From: Staphylococcus shinii
GTDB lineage: Bacteria; Bacillota; Bacilli; Staphylococcales; Staphylococcaceae
DNA: 64,000 nt
Reading direction: 5' to 3'
NCBI RefSeq assembly: GCF_017583065.1
Contig: NZ_JAGEVL010000003.1
Location: 62,001-126,000, forward strand
Positions 63,007 through 64,000 of the stretch are shown piece by piece (position 1 is the stretch's first letter; the number at the start of each line of letters is the position of its first letter). Both the position numbers and the translations under genes were made by a program. The notes under the pieces were generated by a model. The model had not been told where the DNA came from, did no database searches, and saw nothing but the letters and a program-made list of their open reading frames with translations.

Positions 63007-64000
63007 TTAGAAATTATTTTTTGGATGGCTAATCATTTTAGATAATGTTGCATCTTCAGTAGGTTGCCACTTGAAGTTTAACTTTTCGAGTATGAAATTA
63101 GTTTTAAAATCTAATACTTCAAAATGAGATTTGTTGAAAATATTGTTATCTAGTACGCCTGTATGCAATAGGAAATCATTGATTTGATCGCTCATAACAT
63201 CTTCTTTAATACAATGCATTAAGTAATCGACAAATTCATTCCACTGTACATCTTTAATATGATAATTGTTTTGATTATACACATGCATCAATTGTTTAAG
63301 TGAAAGGTGATGGTTATTATATATATGATGAATCTCGTTATTTAGTTGATTATTTTTAATCAATTGGCTACACGCTTTAGCTGCCTGATCCACAGGAGTG
63401 AATTCTAAATCATCATTTTCTAAATCTGGGAATATTTCTAGGTTTCTAAATGATTTTATAATACTATAGAAAGCATTGTTTTCTTCATTTTTCTGGAATA
63501 CTCCTGTACGAGAATCACATTGTAAATTACCCAATCTATAAATATTTGTTTCTACACCTTGCTCTCTACTAGCAATCAATACTTTTTCAGCTTCTATCTT
63601 AGTATCTAAGTAAACATTATTCATTACCTGACCTAAATCTAAGTCATGTTCTGAAAATGTTAACTGTGCTTTGTCGTCTACCTTACCTGAAGCAATAGAA
63701 ATTGTAGACATGTGGTGAATCTCTTTAGATTGATTGTATTTAGCAAATTGAATTAGTTGTTCAATACCGCCAACGTTTGCGCCGTATGAAGCATCTGTCG
63801 TCGCAAAGTGACTAACATTCGCCGCAGCGTTAACAATCATATCGATATTTTGAGATAAAGACTCGTAAGTTTCTGAAGCCATGCCTAGTTTTTCTAACTC
63901 GATATTACCTTCAATGATATGGATTCTTTCTGCATACTCAGGATCAATTTGAGATTCAAAGTAATAAATCCAGTTACGATATAATTTCGTTTCTCCTGTA
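63007..64000 (-). CDS. Nonribosomal peptide synthetase, terminal reductase domain (5' part beyond window)
   Basis: The frame is open to the right edge; an internal Met at 63882 is not the start. The visible 330 residues are a thioester-reductase (R) domain of the short-chain dehydrogenase type. TGETKLYRNWIYYFESQI and later HIIEGNIELEKLGMA come first, then VNAAANVSHFA, the catalytic-type MSTISIASG and YLDTKIEAEK (Tyr-x3-Lys), and IYRLGNLQCDSRTGVF. R domains release the peptide as an aldehyde, which in dipeptide systems cyclises to pyrazinones, as for AusA of S. aureus. An Sfp-type transferase and a thioesterase follow in the operon. Module number and amino acids cannot be told from this part. 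Confidence 0.88.
   Translation of the reverse strand, partial: TGETKLYRNWIYYFESQIDPEYAERIHIIEGNIELEKLGMASETYESLSQNIDMIVNAAANVSHFATTDASYGANVGGIEQLIQFAKYNQSKEIHHMSTISIASGKVDDKAQLTFSEHDLDLGQVMNNVYLDTKIEAEKVLIASREQGVETNIYRLGNLQCDSRTGVFQKNEENNAFYSIIKSFRNLEIFPDLENDDLEFTPVDQAAKACSQLIKNNQLNNEIHHIYNNHHLSLKQLMHVYNQNNYHIKDVQWNEFVDYLMHCIKEDVMSDQINDFLLHTGVLDNNIFNKSHFEVLDFKTNFILEKLNFKWQPTEDATLSKMISHPKNNF

Overview
This window is chromosomal DNA from a low-GC Gram-positive coccus and is almost certainly a Staphylococcus. Evidence includes an S18 protein, catalase KatA, AhpC/AhpF, GuaA/GuaB and a 355-residue-type protein ending GFFARLFNL, all close to staphylococcal versions that I recall. The order xpt-pbuX-guaB-guaA, then tcyP, nfrA, ahpC-ahpF, also matches the S. 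aureus backbone. Allantoin genes, a second (large-subunit) catalase and several accessory loci point to an environmental or animal species, possibly of the S. saprophyticus/cohnii/xylosus group. That species placement is inference.

Layout. 1-8.4 kb: a secreted Met/Gln/Asn repeat protein cut by the left edge, a VanY-like peptidase, katA behind a perfect PerR box, then an allantoin module (permease, allantoinase, divergent PucR activator). 8.6-19.4 kb: efflux pumps with a LysR regulator, cold-shock protein, glutamate symporter, and an accessory zone of tiny membrane proteins, a broken ORF, a secreted-protein/immunity-like pair and a decayed phage terminase gene. 19.4-24.8 kb: the purine salvage operon xpt-pbuX-guaB-guaA with a guanine-class riboswitch. 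24.9-37.7 kb: stress and redox functions (YflT-like protein behind a sigma-B promoter, TcyP, NfrA, large catalase with a sigma-B-like promoter, AhpC/AhpF with a PerR box).

38-50 kb: small membrane and lipoproteins, a PepSY membrane protein, a LysE exporter, a guanidine-I riboswitch driving a paired SMR exporter, a candidate small RNA, the hypR-merA hypochlorous/hypothiocyanous acid defence pair, a poly-gamma-glutamate hydrolase-like protein and a Ktr potassium channel. 50.3-55.6 kb: a complete tripartite tricarboxylate transporter (TctABC) operon headed by a PrpF-family isomerase and opposed by a LysR regulator. 55.7-61.3 kb: a low-complexity surface protein, a LysM amidase, small proteins, a structured intergenic region and a solitary rpsR gene. 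61.5-64 kb: the 3' end of a nonribosomal peptide synthetase operon (terminal reductase domain, phosphopantetheinyl transferase, type II thioesterase), cut by the right edge.

How it fits together. Much of the window handles oxidants: PerR-type sites precede katA and ahpCF, sigma-B-like sites precede the general stress protein, nfrA and the large catalase, and HypR/MerA covers hypohalous stress. Two nutrient modules (allantoin; a tricarboxylate-like acid) have dedicated divergent regulators with clear palindromes. The best candidates for undescribed biology are the TctABC-PrpF operon, the secreted protein/immunity-like pair, the NRPS operon with its thioesterase, the Met-rich repeat protein and the candidate small RNAs.
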